Below are positions 35,683-47,563 of a DNA stretch of 64,000 nucleotides, piece by piece (position 1 is the stretch's first letter; each line of letters begins with the position of its first letter). The stretch is taken from NCBI GenBank assembly GCA_029948255.1, contig JALIZF010000788.1, positions 18,851 through 82,850 of the forward strand, in the 5' to 3' direction. The stretch is from Telmatactis stephensoni (Eukaryota; Cnidaria; Anthozoa; Actiniaria; Isophelliidae). The notes beneath the pieces were generated by a model. That model was not told the DNA's origin. It did not search any database and saw only the letters and a program-made list of their open reading frames with translations. Both the position numbers and the translations under genes were made by a program.

Positions 35683-36069
35683 CTGAGTGTCCATCAGTCA
35701 AAACCCCTGAAAAATATACTTACGCGCGTTGGTGATCTTCAGTTGATTGCGTGAAATGTCCGTTTCTTTTAGAATAGTCTTTTTTTTGCACAATAGGAAA
35801 AGCCTTTTGGTAGTCAGGTTTTTGCAGGCACGTTGTACAGTATATTAGGGGAGACAATTCTTCATGGTTACCTTAGAGCCGTAAGTTAGTTATACTCGCG
35901 ACCGCATTGTATTTTTGAACATTTTATGGATTATGACGTCATCAGGTCATGTGACATCACAGAAGCACTTTCAGAAAACTAGGTTTATCGAGTTTAATAT
36001 CCTAATGAAATAAAATTGGTGTACTTGTTTTCTGCGCACGCGCAATAGAATTTTTTCTGAATACTCCAT

Positions 36070-36258
36070 TTTCGAGTTCCTCTTTGCTCAGGCCAAGCCT
36101 CGATTACGCGAAATTTATTCCATAGAATTGTAGCAACAGTCCGATGGAATGCAATGAGCAAACAAAGATAATACTTTAGAATTCCAAGGGTTTTTGCTAA
36201 AATGCATGAATATTTTACTTGGATTCGAGGCTTAGCCTGAGCAAAGAGGAACTCGAAA
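36070..36258. repeat. 189-bp foldback element
   Basis: TTCGAGTTCCTCTTTGCTCA and its complement TGAGCAAAGAGGAACTCGAA bound it, continuing into GCCAAGCCTCGA / TCGAGGCTTAGCC. Arms ~34 bp with two differences. Confidence 0.8.
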
Positions 36259-36504
36259 CTGGTCTATTTGAGAAGTCAACGGTTTAACTAAGCCTTAACA
36301 TACTAAAGCAGTTTTTGGGTTAGATTTCTGTTTCGTTTAAAGACTGAAAGAGATGATTCATAAACACCTATAAACCCCGAATGCAAATTCCTCACACCCA
36401 AAAATGCAAACTGGAAAAAGTTGTTATGAAGGTATAGACCTTTTTAACATCAAGTTGTCTCCAAGAAATTGACCTCGCATCCCGAGGTTCTCTAGAATGA
36501 CGAA

Positions 36505-36700
36505 CTTAGGTAGCAATTTAGGTAGCCATAGGGGCCAACAGAGGGTAGGGTCCCCGGGAAAGAAAACAAGGCGGTATGCCCTGTAAACGATAGACAGTTG
36601 TATAAACGATGCTTAACATAAGAGGCTCAATTTACCTTGTGATGCACGAAAGGGAACCCCACCCTCTGTTGACCCTAGGCTCTGAACTAGGTCCAGAATT
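36505..36700. repeat. degenerate inverted repeat
   Basis: GGGCCAACAGAGGGTAGGGT and CCCCACCCTCTGTTGACCCT pair, with outer words GAACTTAGG and CTGAACTAGG. Spacer ~120 bp. Confidence 0.4.
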
Positions 36701-36969
36701 AGAGCTTTAGCTAGCCCCCCCCGAGGTCAACAGAGAGGAAGGATGGGAGGTTAAATTGGACCGAATGTGGTGATGGTACGTAATTCATTTTGCCTTGGCT
36801 CTACGGGTCACGATAGATAGCTGGATCTCTCTGGAAATGCAATGCCAGAAAATGCGTAAACCCGTGGCCCTCCAGGGCGCCTTCACTACCGGTACTCCTC
36901 TATCAATGCAATCCTTTAAATCCGTCACCCCGTGGCTCTCGCTTACGCCAACAAAACTCTAGAAATCCA

Positions 36970-37830
36970 ACCGCTCTGCAGTCCTCGTAGACTGCCATTT
37001 CGTTGATGAATAGCTCCACCTCGCAGTCAATCCCGGACCGCCCTTTTTCCCCACGTGGAAATTCACTTGGCAGTCTCCGACTGCCATTTCTCTCACCTAA
37101 CTTCACTAATTCGCAGTCCCGGACTGCCATTTCGTCCACATATCTTTCAGACCGCCTTTTTACTCGCATGTAAATTCACCATGTAAACCCCCTCCCATGT
37201 AAATGCCGGACTGCCATTTCTTTCGCGTGTAAATAACTTCGCAGTCCCGGACTGCCATTTTTTTCACATAAATTCACTTCGCAGTCCCGGACTGACATCT
37301 TTTCCACGCGTTAAGTCACTTCGCAGTCCCGGACTGCCATTTCTTCCACATGAATTCACTTCGCAGTCCCGGACTGCCATTCCTTCCACATAAATTCACT
37401 TCGCAGTCCCGGACTGCCATGTTTCACGCGAATATATTCACTTCGCAGTCCCGGACTGCCATTTCTTCCACAAAAATTCACTTCGCAGTCCCAGACTGCC
37501 ATTTCCTCCACATAAATTCGCTTCGCAGTCCCGGACTGCCATTTCTTCCACGTTAATTCACTTCGCAGTCCCGGACTGCCATTTCTTCTACATAAATTCG
37601 CTTCGCAGTCCTGGACTGCCATTTCTTTCACATAAATTCACTTCGCAGTCCCGGACTGCCATTTCTTCCACATAAATTCGCTTCGCAGTCCCGGACTGCC
37701 ATTTCTTCCACATAAATTCACTTCGCAGTCCCGGACTGCCATTTTAGTCTACGTGTAAATTCACTTTGCATTCCCGGACTGCCATTTCTCCAGCGACGCG
37801 CAAATCGACTTCGCAGTCCCGGACTGCCTT
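36970..37830. repeat. minisatellite with a palindromic unit core (~20 copies)
   Basis: A ~40-41-bp unit, CACTTCGCAGTCCCGGACTG then CCATTTCTTCCACATAAATT, repeats about 15 times with near-constant period from 37235 to 37830, preceded by about five diverged copies. Within each unit GCAGTCC-C-GGACTGC is a perfect 15-base palindrome. Because 40 is not a multiple of three, the frames read across it (68 and 91 codons) rotate and are not genes. Confidence 0.95.
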
Positions 37831-38924
37831 GAGAAGTGCTCTCGGTCTCATTAAAGCATAAACTTAACATGGAACACACTTAACAGTCCCCAGCCACCCT
37901 GGCTGCCACTGCAAACTCCTAAAACTAACAACGCAGTGGGACATAAAATAGACGAGCAAAAGGCGAAAGGAACCAAATGTAGCCCCGACCTAGCCCGTCC
38001 CAAGGGTAAACAAATGGGTGATTAAGACTTTGAGCAACAATTCCCGTCATGAGTGTATTAAGCAAAATTACCGGGCGCAACGATCCAACTCATACCTATG
38101 CAAATTCGTGAGAAACCAAAGTTTGAAGTTACGCCCCAATAAAATCAAAACTAAAATGCAAGAAGAACGACTGAACAAAACTGTACTGTACTGTACTGTA
38201 CTAAATAAACAAAGGATGAAACAAATCAATGCATGACTAATGAACTAACTGGAAACAAAGATCGAAGTCATGAGGCGTAACACAAAGCATGCAAGACGAA
38301 TGCAAATTGCTAAAACAGGACGCTAATGGCAGGACTGACCAAAGTAACACAAAATATACGATAAACGCGGTTTGAGTTAATGATAAAGCTAAAAATGGGC
38401 AGCCAACGAAAGTAGTGTGGAAAGCATAGAATAAACCACGAAGAAACAATTATGAAAAAAGGAACAGAAACAATTGAAAGCCTACCCAAACCGGCGAGCC
38501 GACTGATAAAACGCAAATTACAAACTTATTGCAAACTTGGACAAGAAAAAACCTAGACTAGCGGCTACAAATACAAAATGACTACTTGCCAAATTGGGAA
38601 TAAACCCCGGGAAAACCAAGAGAAAACGTCCGAGTCACAAACACTGAAATTTCCTCCATACGTTTACCAAAGAGAGCTGGAGCCGTTGAGCTCGATAACT
38701 CTGCTAACTAGCCATGTTCAGTTTAGCCAAGATTAGTAGGAAAGCCAGAACGTTGAGGGTGCTGAAACTACTCAGAGAGAAAATCTTGAATTAGAGCTGG
38801 TGGCGGTTGACGATGATGGTGAAGAACGAAAGTTCCCGATGTTCCGGCGTATCTTGAAGTGACCACTCCTAGATCGAGCAGGCTTATTTATATTCTGAGT
38901 TAATTAATTATGCAGTGAGAATAG
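37831..38924. other. no gene recognised
   Basis: Less AT-rich than average. Contains a CTGTA run (about 38179-38200) and frames up to 72 codons without features. Confidence 0.4.
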
Positions 38925-39515
38925 AACATTAACTGGTGTTTTTTGGACATAACAAGAAAAGCCTTAGGCCATTTGCAGGTTCGACAATATCAACTGGTGT
39001 TTTTTTGACACTTCGTCCAAGTACGGATTATACGTGAGACAAAATTTAAATATTGTGAATTAAATTAAAAGTTAAACTTTAAAGTGATATCACTGACATA
39101 ATCCTTAAGACGACGACTCAAGCCCAAAATTTTAGGGGGGGCTTGCCACCCTCCCTCCTCCTCCCCCCCCCTCCCCCTCCCCCCTCCCCCCCGGCACATG
39201 TACAACAACATTAACTAATATTATTTGGCACAACAGGAAAAGCCCGAGGCCATTTGTGGGTACGACGACATTAACTGGTGTTTTTTGGCATACAACAGCT
39301 AGAAAAAGACCAAGGTAATTAACAGGTACAACGGCATTAACTAATATTTTTTGGCACAACAGGAAAAGCCCGAGGCCATTTGCGGGTACGACAACATTAA
39401 CTGGTGTTTTTTGGCATCGGCTACAGGAAAAGACTAAGGTAATTAACAAGTGCAACAACATTAACTAGTATTTCTTGCACAACGGGAAAAGACTAAGGCC
39501 ATTTTCAGGTACGAA
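38925..39515. repeat. ~62-bp minisatellite with alternating subtypes
   Basis: Units built on ACATTAACTGGTGTTTTTTG, then ACAGGAAAAG, AGGCCATTTGCGGGTACGAC occur near 38930 and 38990, then from 39200 to 39515. CTGGTGTT and CTAATATT variants alternate, giving a ~122-bp higher-order repeat. A C/T-only tract (39146-39192) interrupts. The 109-codon frame on the minus strand is an artefact. Confidence 0.85.
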
Positions 39516-40670
39516 AACGGAAACACACTCCACGTCGAACGCAATCGTTGCCGTCAGTGATTTATTCCAATATGAGTGCAGCTGCAGTATACTCTATAAC
39601 ATTTTGACAAGACAATGCATTCGATGTTGAACGTTATCTCTACCTAAATCCCTACTAGAATGGTGGTACAAGAATCAGTAATGTGCGCGCAATTATTCTT
39701 TCTGAGAACTTGTTGATATCCAGTTGGCAAGCCACAGCGAAGGAGTGCACATTAGCAACCTTGGTAGGGGCTTAGAACAAAACTTTAAGCTTCTTGTTCT
39801 TTACAATTACCCTTGCTTGACAAAAAACATTGCATCGGCCACGCTCTGTTTGATAAGAATGGGAAAGAAAAACATAACACCAACGTTGGCATATTTTGGC
39901 CATGAGGGTGGTCGTTCATTAACATTGAAAATTTCTGTCAATCACAAACTGGTGAATGATTACCGTATTAACTTGTTTAAGCGCCGTCCCCGATTAAGCG
40001 CAGCATTTGAAAGCAAAATTGTTAATAACCGCAGCCCTCGAACAAGCGCCGCGCGCTTTCACACAATGTAGCACTTATTCGAAGAAATCTGGCTATCACC
40101 TGGAATAAGGAAGAAAACAAGTACAGCATAACCCAACGTTCAAATAAGAGGTTTGAATGTTTAAAACACGTTTATTTGTTAACGATTGCTTAAACGTAAT
40201 AAATCATTCCAAAATATTGTGATGTTTAATAAGCGCTGTCCCCGAATAAGCGTCGCATCAGAAATCGTAACAATACAATAAGCGCCGCGGCGCCTAAACG
40301 AGTGAATACGGTAAACTATTTTAGTACAACGCCCTCATCAAAGGTGGGCTAACAAAACATTTTAAGCACGACTATTGAGCTTCTAGCTATTTGTGTTTAT
40401 CTGTAGTAATATTGTTTTGATAAAATTGGAAAAAAAAACCTCGGTAAAAATGCGTTGTGTTTCACGCTTGTCGACAATGACAATGTTTTGTTCGATTTCT
40501 CCTGTTTACAATTTATAGGTACTTTCTGGCTGTCAAGACCCAAAGGCTAGCACAGACAGCCAATGCTACGGCGATAGTACATACACTGTCTACAAGAATG
40601 AGACCAAGGATAGAGTCCTGAGGTACACCTAGAGATTTGTCAAAAATTAGCTCTGGATCAGAAACTATTT
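39516..40670. other. repeat fragments, no gene supported
   Basis: Words of the type TAAGCGCCGTCCCCGATTAAG recur at about 39978, 40035, 40230 and 40275, an old dispersed repeat. A 115-codon plus-strand frame (39724-40071) runs into this repeat and is not supported as a gene. Confidence 0.45.
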
Positions 40671-40671
40671 T

Positions 40672-40905
40672 TTGGAACGAAACAAAACAAAACAGAACAA
40701 ACGAACAAACGAACAAACAAACGAACAAACAAACGAACGAACGAACGAACGAACGAACGAACGAACGAACGAACGAACGAACAAGCAAGCAAGCAAGCAA
40801 GCAAGCAAACGAACGAACGAACGAACGAACGAACGAACGAACGAACGAAAGAACGAACAAACAAACAAACAAACAAACAAACAAACAAATAAATAAACAG
40901 ATGGG
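40672..40905. repeat. compound ACGA/AACA/AGCA microsatellite
   Basis: Tetranucleotide runs of GAAC, AACA and AAGC in blocks. Several overlapping frames of 74-135 codons on both strands (Thr-Asn-Glu-Arg and Ser-Phe-Val-Arg repeats) are artefacts. Confidence 0.95.
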
Positions 40906-41086
40906 CAGGCAGGCAAACAAGGTGTTTACATTCCATCAAAGATTTTTTTAAATCCCTACGCTGCCTCCTACAGTAAACTTCGTCTGCCCTGTCCGCTAAA
41001 TTAAATCATATGTCTAGGCCTTCATTTTAATACTAATAATAATAGAGTAGATAGAAAATTCTATATAAAAATATCTTTATAAATTA

Positions 41087-44000
41087 CTATTTAATTTCAT
41101 TCAGAATTACCGTAATATCTAAATGACTAAAATTCAAAATTTGTCTTGTTCCAGAGAACATAAAATAAATAGTATTTGGTTCTACTATAAATACCATTGG
41201 TAACTTTTTGGACAAAAACACGTAATACGAAGATCCTTTGACCTCGATTTTAAACGTCTTGTCTTGGCAAGAGTTAAGTACTTCATAAACTAGGCTAATT
41301 CCACTTGGATGACTTCGAGTAACTTGTAAAAGACAGCCTCCATGAAGATTTGTTATGTTTGCATGCGATCCAAACATAGGAACACGAACGACCTTCCTGA
41401 TTGCGTTGCTCTCTAAACGACGAACTCCTTCGTTTGATGTCTTTCTTTTATCACAGATACAAAGTTTCAATTCAACCGATTCATCGACACAGTCTTTGAA
41501 TTTATTGTATAACGTTTGACGATCATAATGCAACAACGAAAGTTCCCCTTCGTCTGCTATGCTGACTGCAACTCGGAAGATTTCGTCCTCTTGTAGACCT
41601 ACTGAGGACGCATCGACGTGAATGTTAAATGTTACAAGTGAACCCGTTTTCCTTTGTACAACACTCTCAAACGATTTGCCAGTCATACGGATACATCTTC
41701 CATATCCCTTCATTCCAAGGGATTTTGCTTTTTGCCCTTAAAACAAACGAAAAGGGATGATAGATGGTTCGAGTTTGATTGGTTAGACCTCGACGAAATA
41801 ATCACTAAATAAACAAAATCTAATCCATATACTAAGGCCCCAATCATCGAGAACACACTCGTTTGACCGTTAACTTGCATCAACTCAATACCGGGCTACT
41901 TGCATCGACTTCGAAAACTTGCGAGCATTTTGAGCGTGCTAAACGTAGCAATTTTTTATCCGGTTTTTAGACCGAATTGTTGCACATTTTCTCTCCTACA
42001 CATACTTTAAACGAAAAGCAAACCAGAGTTTCTCCTTGTCCTTCGGCTAGCTGATTTTCGTCGAGTTTTTGAAAAACTGGCAATCAGATGACTTGCGGCG
42101 AGCGGTGTTCAAACGAAACGAGCAAGTCGCAAATCAAAACTCTTGTATGATCGGGGCCTAAGATATTTTTACCTTCTGAGAATTGCTTTTGAATGAGGTT
42201 ATTCAGAGTACCCAGAGCAAACTCTGCAAGCCACGTGTGACTTGGTGAATTGTCCTTTAACTTCTCCTCAGTTCCATCGCACTGACACCTAGTTAATGGC
42301 ATTAATGGTAAATCAACGCAGGTACGGTTCGATGAGATTTTCGAGAACAAACCAGACGTTCGAAAATCCTTTGATCGTTTGTTCGAATCTTGGAGGAAAG
42401 TCATAAGAGCTTTATGAATGTCTACGGTTGTTAAAAGTCTTTTCTGATTAGTGGCTAGATTTTCCATTGTCTCTTTACCCAAATGAGCAGCGACGTTGTC
42501 AGGTATGATCATGAATAACAAAGGGTTATAACGTTCAAGTAAGCCCTCCTCTGTCAGTCCATATTCTGTTCTAGTGTGGCCATGATCTGATAATATTATT
42601 GTCCAAGTATTAGGATCTCTGATAAGAATAAAACAATAGTTAATTTAAATATTAGATTTCAGAGAGAGCAGGTTGATAAATATTCGCTCAACGCTGTGAG
42701 ATTTTAGTGTTCAGTTGCTAAGTATTTTGTGACGTAAGCAGGTAACATTGCGCATGCAAACAATAATGGCAACCAAAGTAACACATACATAGATATGAAG
42801 AAGAAAGAAGGTTGAAAAGCAAAGCTCTGTTGGCGGGATAGACTCTAGACTTTAGCCTTCGGGGTCTTTGTGCGCCTGCGTCACGTGGGAGAGAATCGCG
42901 GGCTCTTAAAACCTGATTGTTGGAGACTGGACCTAGGTGGACTCATGACGAGGATATTTTGTAATAAATGGGTTTGGAAGAGAAGAGCTGTAATTGTTTA
43001 TCTAACAAATAGATTTCATTTTTCCGTGCGTCTGTACTCTAATAGATGCAAAGATGACGTCAAAATGTGATGTGAACAAATTAAAGAGTACGGCGCAAGA
43101 CGAAGTCGAGTGGGTGACTGTGGTTTCTCACCATTTCGACGACTTCACTGAATCTGTTATAGTACAGACCGACGGAAAAATTGAATCTGTTTGTTTTAGA
43201 TAATATTCATCGAAACATTTGAACCAATCGGATCGCGCGTAATATTCTGTGACGTCATCTATGCGTGTGTACTTTAATCACACACGGTTCTCGACCAATC
43301 AAAGCGCACGTAATATGACAAATACTATATATAACATACAAGCAGTATTAATTAAACTTTACCTGGCCATAAAAATAATTAAATTAATTAATTACCATAA
43401 ATTAATCACCATAAAATTAATTAATTACCTGGCCATAAAGTGAACAAAGCTGGCCAACTCCTCGTCCATAGTCTGAATCCTTGTTCCAGTGGACGTATGG
43501 GCCGTATTAAAATGTTGATATAAAACAGTTGGCTTAGCATCTTTAGTGTTCCTGATTCCTTTGATGTAATCTTTTATGTACTGGTAGAAATACGAACTAA
43601 AGAATCTGCCGTTAAAGCAGACTCGAGAGGGATGATCATAATGATTTGTTATGCCATAAGGCTTGAATACTTCACATGAGAAGTGGGTGATTCCCAAATG
43701 GTCTGACTGGTGTGTTTGCACGACCTTCTTGAAATGAGCCCATCTGAAATATAACGTCATAAAAGATGTTAGAATAGAATTCGTATGACTGTCAAAACGG
43801 CACCGCAAGCGCAAACACTATTATATAACGTGCGCTCTGATTGGCCAAAAAACCGTGCTTGATGAGAGTATCAAGCACGCTGACGTCACTTTTTTCGAAT
43901 TTTTCGGAAATTCGTGCTATAAAAGAAGTAAAAACCTGTTGTTTTTTTTGTTTGATAGCCTGACCAAAACAGTTGTGATGTTGGGGGAACACTCGAGAGC

Positions 44001-45336
44001 TGTGAAAGCACCCGTCTACGGCTCGTGCTTCCACTACGCTCTCTCGTGTTCTGCCAACATCACGCGTGTTTTGATCAGGCTGTCAAACACGGAAAACAGT
44101 TTTTATTGCTTAAAAGAGCTTTTTATTGCTTATAAACATGCTTAGTCGACAAAGCCACAGCTGAAAACACTGCCAGAACCTTAAACCAGCATAATAAAAA
44201 CAATACTCCTTTTTTCTCATTTACCTTTCAGGACTTGGTTTAGAGTCAGTTTTCCGCTCTAAGTTATCAAGCATTATCCCCCATTGATCATACCAGCACA
44301 AATCTTCTTGAAACATCGTCTGATAGCCTTTGTTCTTATAGTGCTTGAAAAGGACATCCACGCCAACAGGTTCTTGGGCCGCAGCGGATTTTTTATTAAA
44401 ATCTGTGTTACCTAACATCACCAGAGAAAATAATAATGATCAATAAGAGCGCTACAATATTATTCGGCGAATGTTAAGGTTGCTCGACTGTGTCGGCTAC
44501 GCCTCGTGTTCCTAAGCTGTAGCTCTTTTTGTGTTCCACATCTCTCATCATGTTTATGTCTCAATTCAGAGACATGTATGCACTCGCGTTTTATAATGCT
44601 ATAAAGTCTATATAACCCGAACTTACACTTACTGCCGGGTTACCTTTTGCTTACAATACGGGGCTCGGCACATGCTTAGTTTGGCACATGTTTAGTGTGG
44701 GACTTACCATGTATGATGCCAGAGAACAAAGGTCTTATGTTGTCAAATGTATGCATACTGATGCTCTGAAAGAGTTCAAAGTCCAGAGCTGTAGCAGGAA
44801 TTGAGTCACTGCTGGCGATTTCTCGAAGAGCAGCGATCGACTTTCGCATTACTCTATAAAAATGTCTTCGTCCAATCGAATCCAGTACTATAACAACGAT
44901 GTTTATATCATATTTCCGTAAGTTGATGTTTTGACGCATGTTGATGTTTTGACGTAAGTCAGCGTTGTTTTTACGTAGGTTTTCCTGTAAAAGGATTTTT
45001 GGCGGGAAAATTATCACCCGTACAAAACCCGCACATTTGATAAAACAAAATGCTTCTCCATTTTTGATACTTTCTTGTACAAATTTCAAGGCTTTCTCGG
45101 TTGTAAATGGATAGATAGCTTCCCATTCTCTAATAGTACCATAGTTTTTGTCCATCCTTGCCATATATATTTTGCTATCTTCGCAAAAATCCATCGAACA
45201 GGTGAGCGTAGCAGGCTGTGTGTCCGTAAACCAGCATATATCAGATGTTGGACTGGAGAAACACTTTCTTGTTTCTAACTCATCAGTAGGGTTTCCAAAA
45301 TACACGTTTGCATCTCTGCATGAATCAGGGTGTGGC
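41087..45336 (-). CDS. DUF229 (alkaline-phosphatase/sulfatase fold) protein, five exons
   Basis: Five minus-strand exons join in frame: 45336-44708, 44411-44225, 43743-43429, 42618-42173 and 41736-41087. Junction phases are 1, 2, 2 and 1 and all donors are GT, acceptors AG. They give ~742 residues. Exon order shows: Cys-rich start (CxxP-like SCRDANVYFG); NIVVIVLDSIGRRHF, the DUF229 strand with the nucleophile-position Ser; MHTFDNIRPLFSGI; YQTMFQEDLCWYDQWG; HYDHPSRVCFNGRF and DEELASFVHFM; WTIILSDHGHTRTEYG, the metal-site SDHG; then a C-terminal β-rich domain to the stop. DUF229 proteins are metazoan, usually secretory or membrane-anchored; their substrate is not established. Upstream exons are missing from this reading (entry phase 2). 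Residues LRKNNADLRQNINMRQNINL form a small internal duplication. Confidence 0.88.
41833..42162. repeat. foldback element in DUF229 intron 4
   Basis: TAAGGCCCCAATCAT and ATGATCGGGGCCTAA are near complements bounding ~330 bp. Subterminal words TTGCATCAACTC, GCATCGACTTCG and TCGTCGAGTTTT suggest further decayed pairing. Its right edge is 11 bp from the exon donor at 42172. Confidence 0.6.
43000..43318. repeat. dispersed repeat in DUF229 intron 3
   Basis: Reverse-complement partner of 14528-14775: GTGCGTCTGTACTCTAATAG, GATGCAAAGATGACGTCAAA, AATATTCATCGAAACATTTG and CACACGGTTCTCGACCAATC match in inverse order. Confidence 0.6.
43765..44140. repeat. dispersed repeat in DUF229 intron 2
   Basis: The left edge has an ATTCGTATGACTGTCAAAAC end of the GGTTACGG family. 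From about 43826 it parallels 34690-34920: GCTCTGATTGGCCAAAAA, TGATGAGAGTATCAA, GAAGTAAAAAC and CTACGGCTCGTGCTTCCACT. A central block (GTGATGTTGGGGGAACACTC ... CCAACATCACG) pairs with itself. Confidence 0.65.
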
Positions 45337-45358
45337 CTAACATCATACAAACGAAATA

Positions 45359-45976
45359 TCAATCAAAGTACATGCAAAGTATAGACTTAGATTCAGTTGG
45401 CAGTGATTCACTAGCGACATAAGCACAAGCAACATACACAGACTCAACAGTGAACTGCTCATTAGCAGTGCTTGTCTTTTCACTAGTGACATAAGCATAA
45501 GCAACATACACAGACTCAACAGTGAACTGCTCATTTATTTTAGCAGTGCTTGTCTTTTCACTAGTGACATAAGCATAAGCAGCATACACAGACTCAGTAA
45601 TGTACTGCTCATTTGCAGTGCTTGTCATTTTACTAGTGACATAAGCATAAGCACAAGCAACATATACAGACTCAGTAATGTACTGCTCATTAGCAGTGCT
45701 TATCTTTTCACTAGTGACATAAACACAAGCAACATACACAGACTCAGTAATGTACTGCTCATTAGCAGTACTTGTCTTTTCACTAGTGACATAAACATAA
45801 GCACAAGCTGTTACAGACTCAACAGTGAACTGCTCATTAGCAGTGCTTGTCTTTTTACTAGTGACATAAGCATGAGCAACATACGGCGATGCAGCAATGT
45901 ACTGCTTGCCTTTTCTCAAATCAGTGACATTAGCATAGGCATAAGTAAATAATATACTTGGGCCAACGTTGGGCAC
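45359..45976 (-). repeat. coding-like tandem repeat, 205-codon open frame
   Basis: About seven units of 72, 75 or 78 bp on the minus strand translate as YVTSEKTSTANEQ(F/Y)(TV/IT)ESVYVACA without a stop. Spacings between successive ACTAGTGAC words are 78, 72, 78, 72 and 75 bp, all multiples of three. The frame starts MPNVGPSILF and stops 23 bp before DUF229 exon 45336. It may be a real exon or gene of unknown function, or a minisatellite whose hexamer slippage (ATAAGC) happens to keep frame. Confidence 0.6.
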
Positions 45977-45998
45977 TTAACCTGCCTCTATCGCCCAT

Positions 45999-46318
45999 TC
46001 TCTTTACAGTGCTACGCTTCGAGCCGTTGTCACTACCACCAAGTTTTTGATTACTTTTTGACATCTTTTTGACAACTTTGAATACCACTAACCAATTAGA
46101 TATCGGCGCTTCACTTTGATGTCTCGATAGGCGGAGTTTGTACATCGACGTAATAATGTATGACGTACAAACTCCACCTTCTGAGACATCAAAGTGAAGC
46201 GCCGATATCTAATTAATTGGTTAGCGGTATTCAAAGTTGTCAAAAAGATGTCAAAAAGTAATCCGGCAAAAACTTTGTGGTAGTGGCAACGGTTCGAAGC
46301 GTAGCACTGTAAAGAGAA
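45999..46318. repeat. 320-bp hairpin element
   Basis: TCTCTTTACAGTGCTACGCT at the left and AGCGTAGCACTGTAAAGAGA at the right. Arms of ~145 bp include TGACATCTTTTTGACAACTT and CGCCGATATCTAATTAATTG with few differences and a ~25-bp loop around 46150. Confidence 0.88.
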
Positions 46319-46429
46319 GTTGAAATAAGTCCTAGCTAAGTACGAAGTCACTAAAGATAGATTTAAGGTTCCTAAAGCTGAAATTCTTTTAACTCTAGAC
46401 AGGAGCACGTGGGTGGACTTACTTATGGA

Positions 46430-46477
46430 TTCGGCAAAGTACATCTTCATCATACATGACGGTGTTCTGTGGTCGTA
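46430..46477 (-). CDS. possible small DUF229 exon (tentative)
   Basis: After a pyrimidine-rich CCCCTTCACAAG acceptor the minus strand reads YDHRTPSCMMKMYFAESI to a consensus GTAAGT donor. Its phase-1 entry fits the donor of 47166-47079, but its phase-1 exit does not fit the phase-2 entry of the exon at 45336, so either another exon lies between or this is not an exon. Confidence 0.25.
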
Positions 46478-46478
46478 A

Positions 46479-46935
46479 ACTTGTGAAGGGGCATACAGAA
46501 GTCACAAAACTCCCTGATTCAAAAGATAAATGAAAATGAAAATGCAGTATGGAAGATAACAGACAAACGACTTGTGAAGGGACAAACAGAAGTCACAGTA
46601 CGCCCTGATGCTATAGATAAATGAAAATGAAAATGCAGTATGGAAGATAACAGACAAACGACTTGTGAAGGGACAAACAGAAGTCACAATACGCTCTGAT
46701 GCTATAGATAAATGAAAGTGAAAATACAGTATGGAAGATGGCAGGCAAACGACTTGTGAAGGGACAAACAGAAGTCACAATACGCTCTGATGCTATAGAT
46801 AAATGAAAGTGAAAATACAGTATGGAAGATGACAGGCAAACGACTTGTGAAGGGACAAACAGAAGTCACAGTACGCCCTGATGCTATATATAAATGAAAG
46901 TGAAAATACAGTATGGAAGATGACAGACAAACGAC
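46479..46935. repeat. 91-bp minisatellite, five copies
   Basis: ACTTGTGAAGGGACAAACAG recurs at 46479 (variant), 46570, 46661, 46752 and 46843, a constant 91-bp period. Each unit also has AAGTCACA, GATGCTATAGATAAATGAAA and CAGTATGGAAGAT. Confidence 0.95.
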
Positions 46936-47078
46936 AAAAATATTCTCACCTCTTCCTTATTAGGGGGAGGGGATAAAGAAAGTCCCTTGACTTCTTTCTC
47001 CTTCCTCTTTTTTCCCTGTTATCACTTCGAGGACCAGTATACATACTTTTAAACGATGAAAATTATGCCCCTACATAC

Positions 47079-47166
47079 CTCTAAAATACATCTCCCTTAA
47101 ACGCACGAGAAGAAAGAATGCAGCAATTAACGTGGCAGTTCTGTAGAGAAATCTCGTTTTATTTGG
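47079..47166 (-). CDS. possible signal-anchor exon of the DUF229 gene (tentative)
   Basis: Between a TTTTATATAG acceptor and a GTATGT donor, one frame reads PNKTRFLYRTATLIAAFFLL then VRLREMYFR. A basic stretch precedes a ~14-residue hydrophobic run, as expected for a type II membrane anchor of a DUF229 protein. It has no ATG, and its entry phase (0) does not match the exon at 48083, so the true first exon is unresolved. Confidence 0.4.
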
Positions 47167-47416
47167 CTATATAAAAGGAAACAAAGGGCATTAAAACAAA
47201 TTTAAAACCAATAAAGGCCAATAGGCCAATAATTTTGAAATACATCATATAAATATTTTAGTAGAAATATTTCTGAATAAAATCAGCTCCTCTCTGAGAA
47301 TTAAGCAATTCAAATCTGAAAATTTTGCGCTTCATAGTACTTTCATCCGACTTAAAATTCGACTTTAAGGACACGCAACAATGTAACTGATCTAAATTGA
47401 CTTCCGATGTTCTCCC

Positions 47417-47525
47417 CGTCCACACGTATGCGTTTACGTTTGTAAACGCATACTTTTTTATGCGTTTAGGCCTTCCGTCCACACGAAGACGATGAAAACG
47501 CTCACCGTAAACAGCATAAATTCGA

Positions 47526-47563
<38 letters not shown>

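Noticed and set aside
37350..37631. 68- and 91-codon frames with repeated RSPGLPFL / GLRSE phrases
   Set aside because: The ~40-bp unit is not a multiple of three, so the frame rotates; explained by the minisatellite.
39132..39461. 109-codon minus-strand frame with repeated VNVVVP phrases
   Set aside because: By-product of the ~62-bp minisatellite and a C/T tract.
39724..40071. 115-codon plus-strand frame
   Set aside because: Runs into a dispersed AAGCGCCG repeat and has no domain-like pattern; insufficient support.
40513..40951. Five overlapping repeat-rich frames on both strands, up to 135 codons
   Set aside because: All are readings of one compound tetranucleotide microsatellite.
46479..46935. 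CRISPR-like regular array
   Set aside because: Whole 91-bp units are repeated with no unique spacers, in eukaryotic DNA: a minisatellite.
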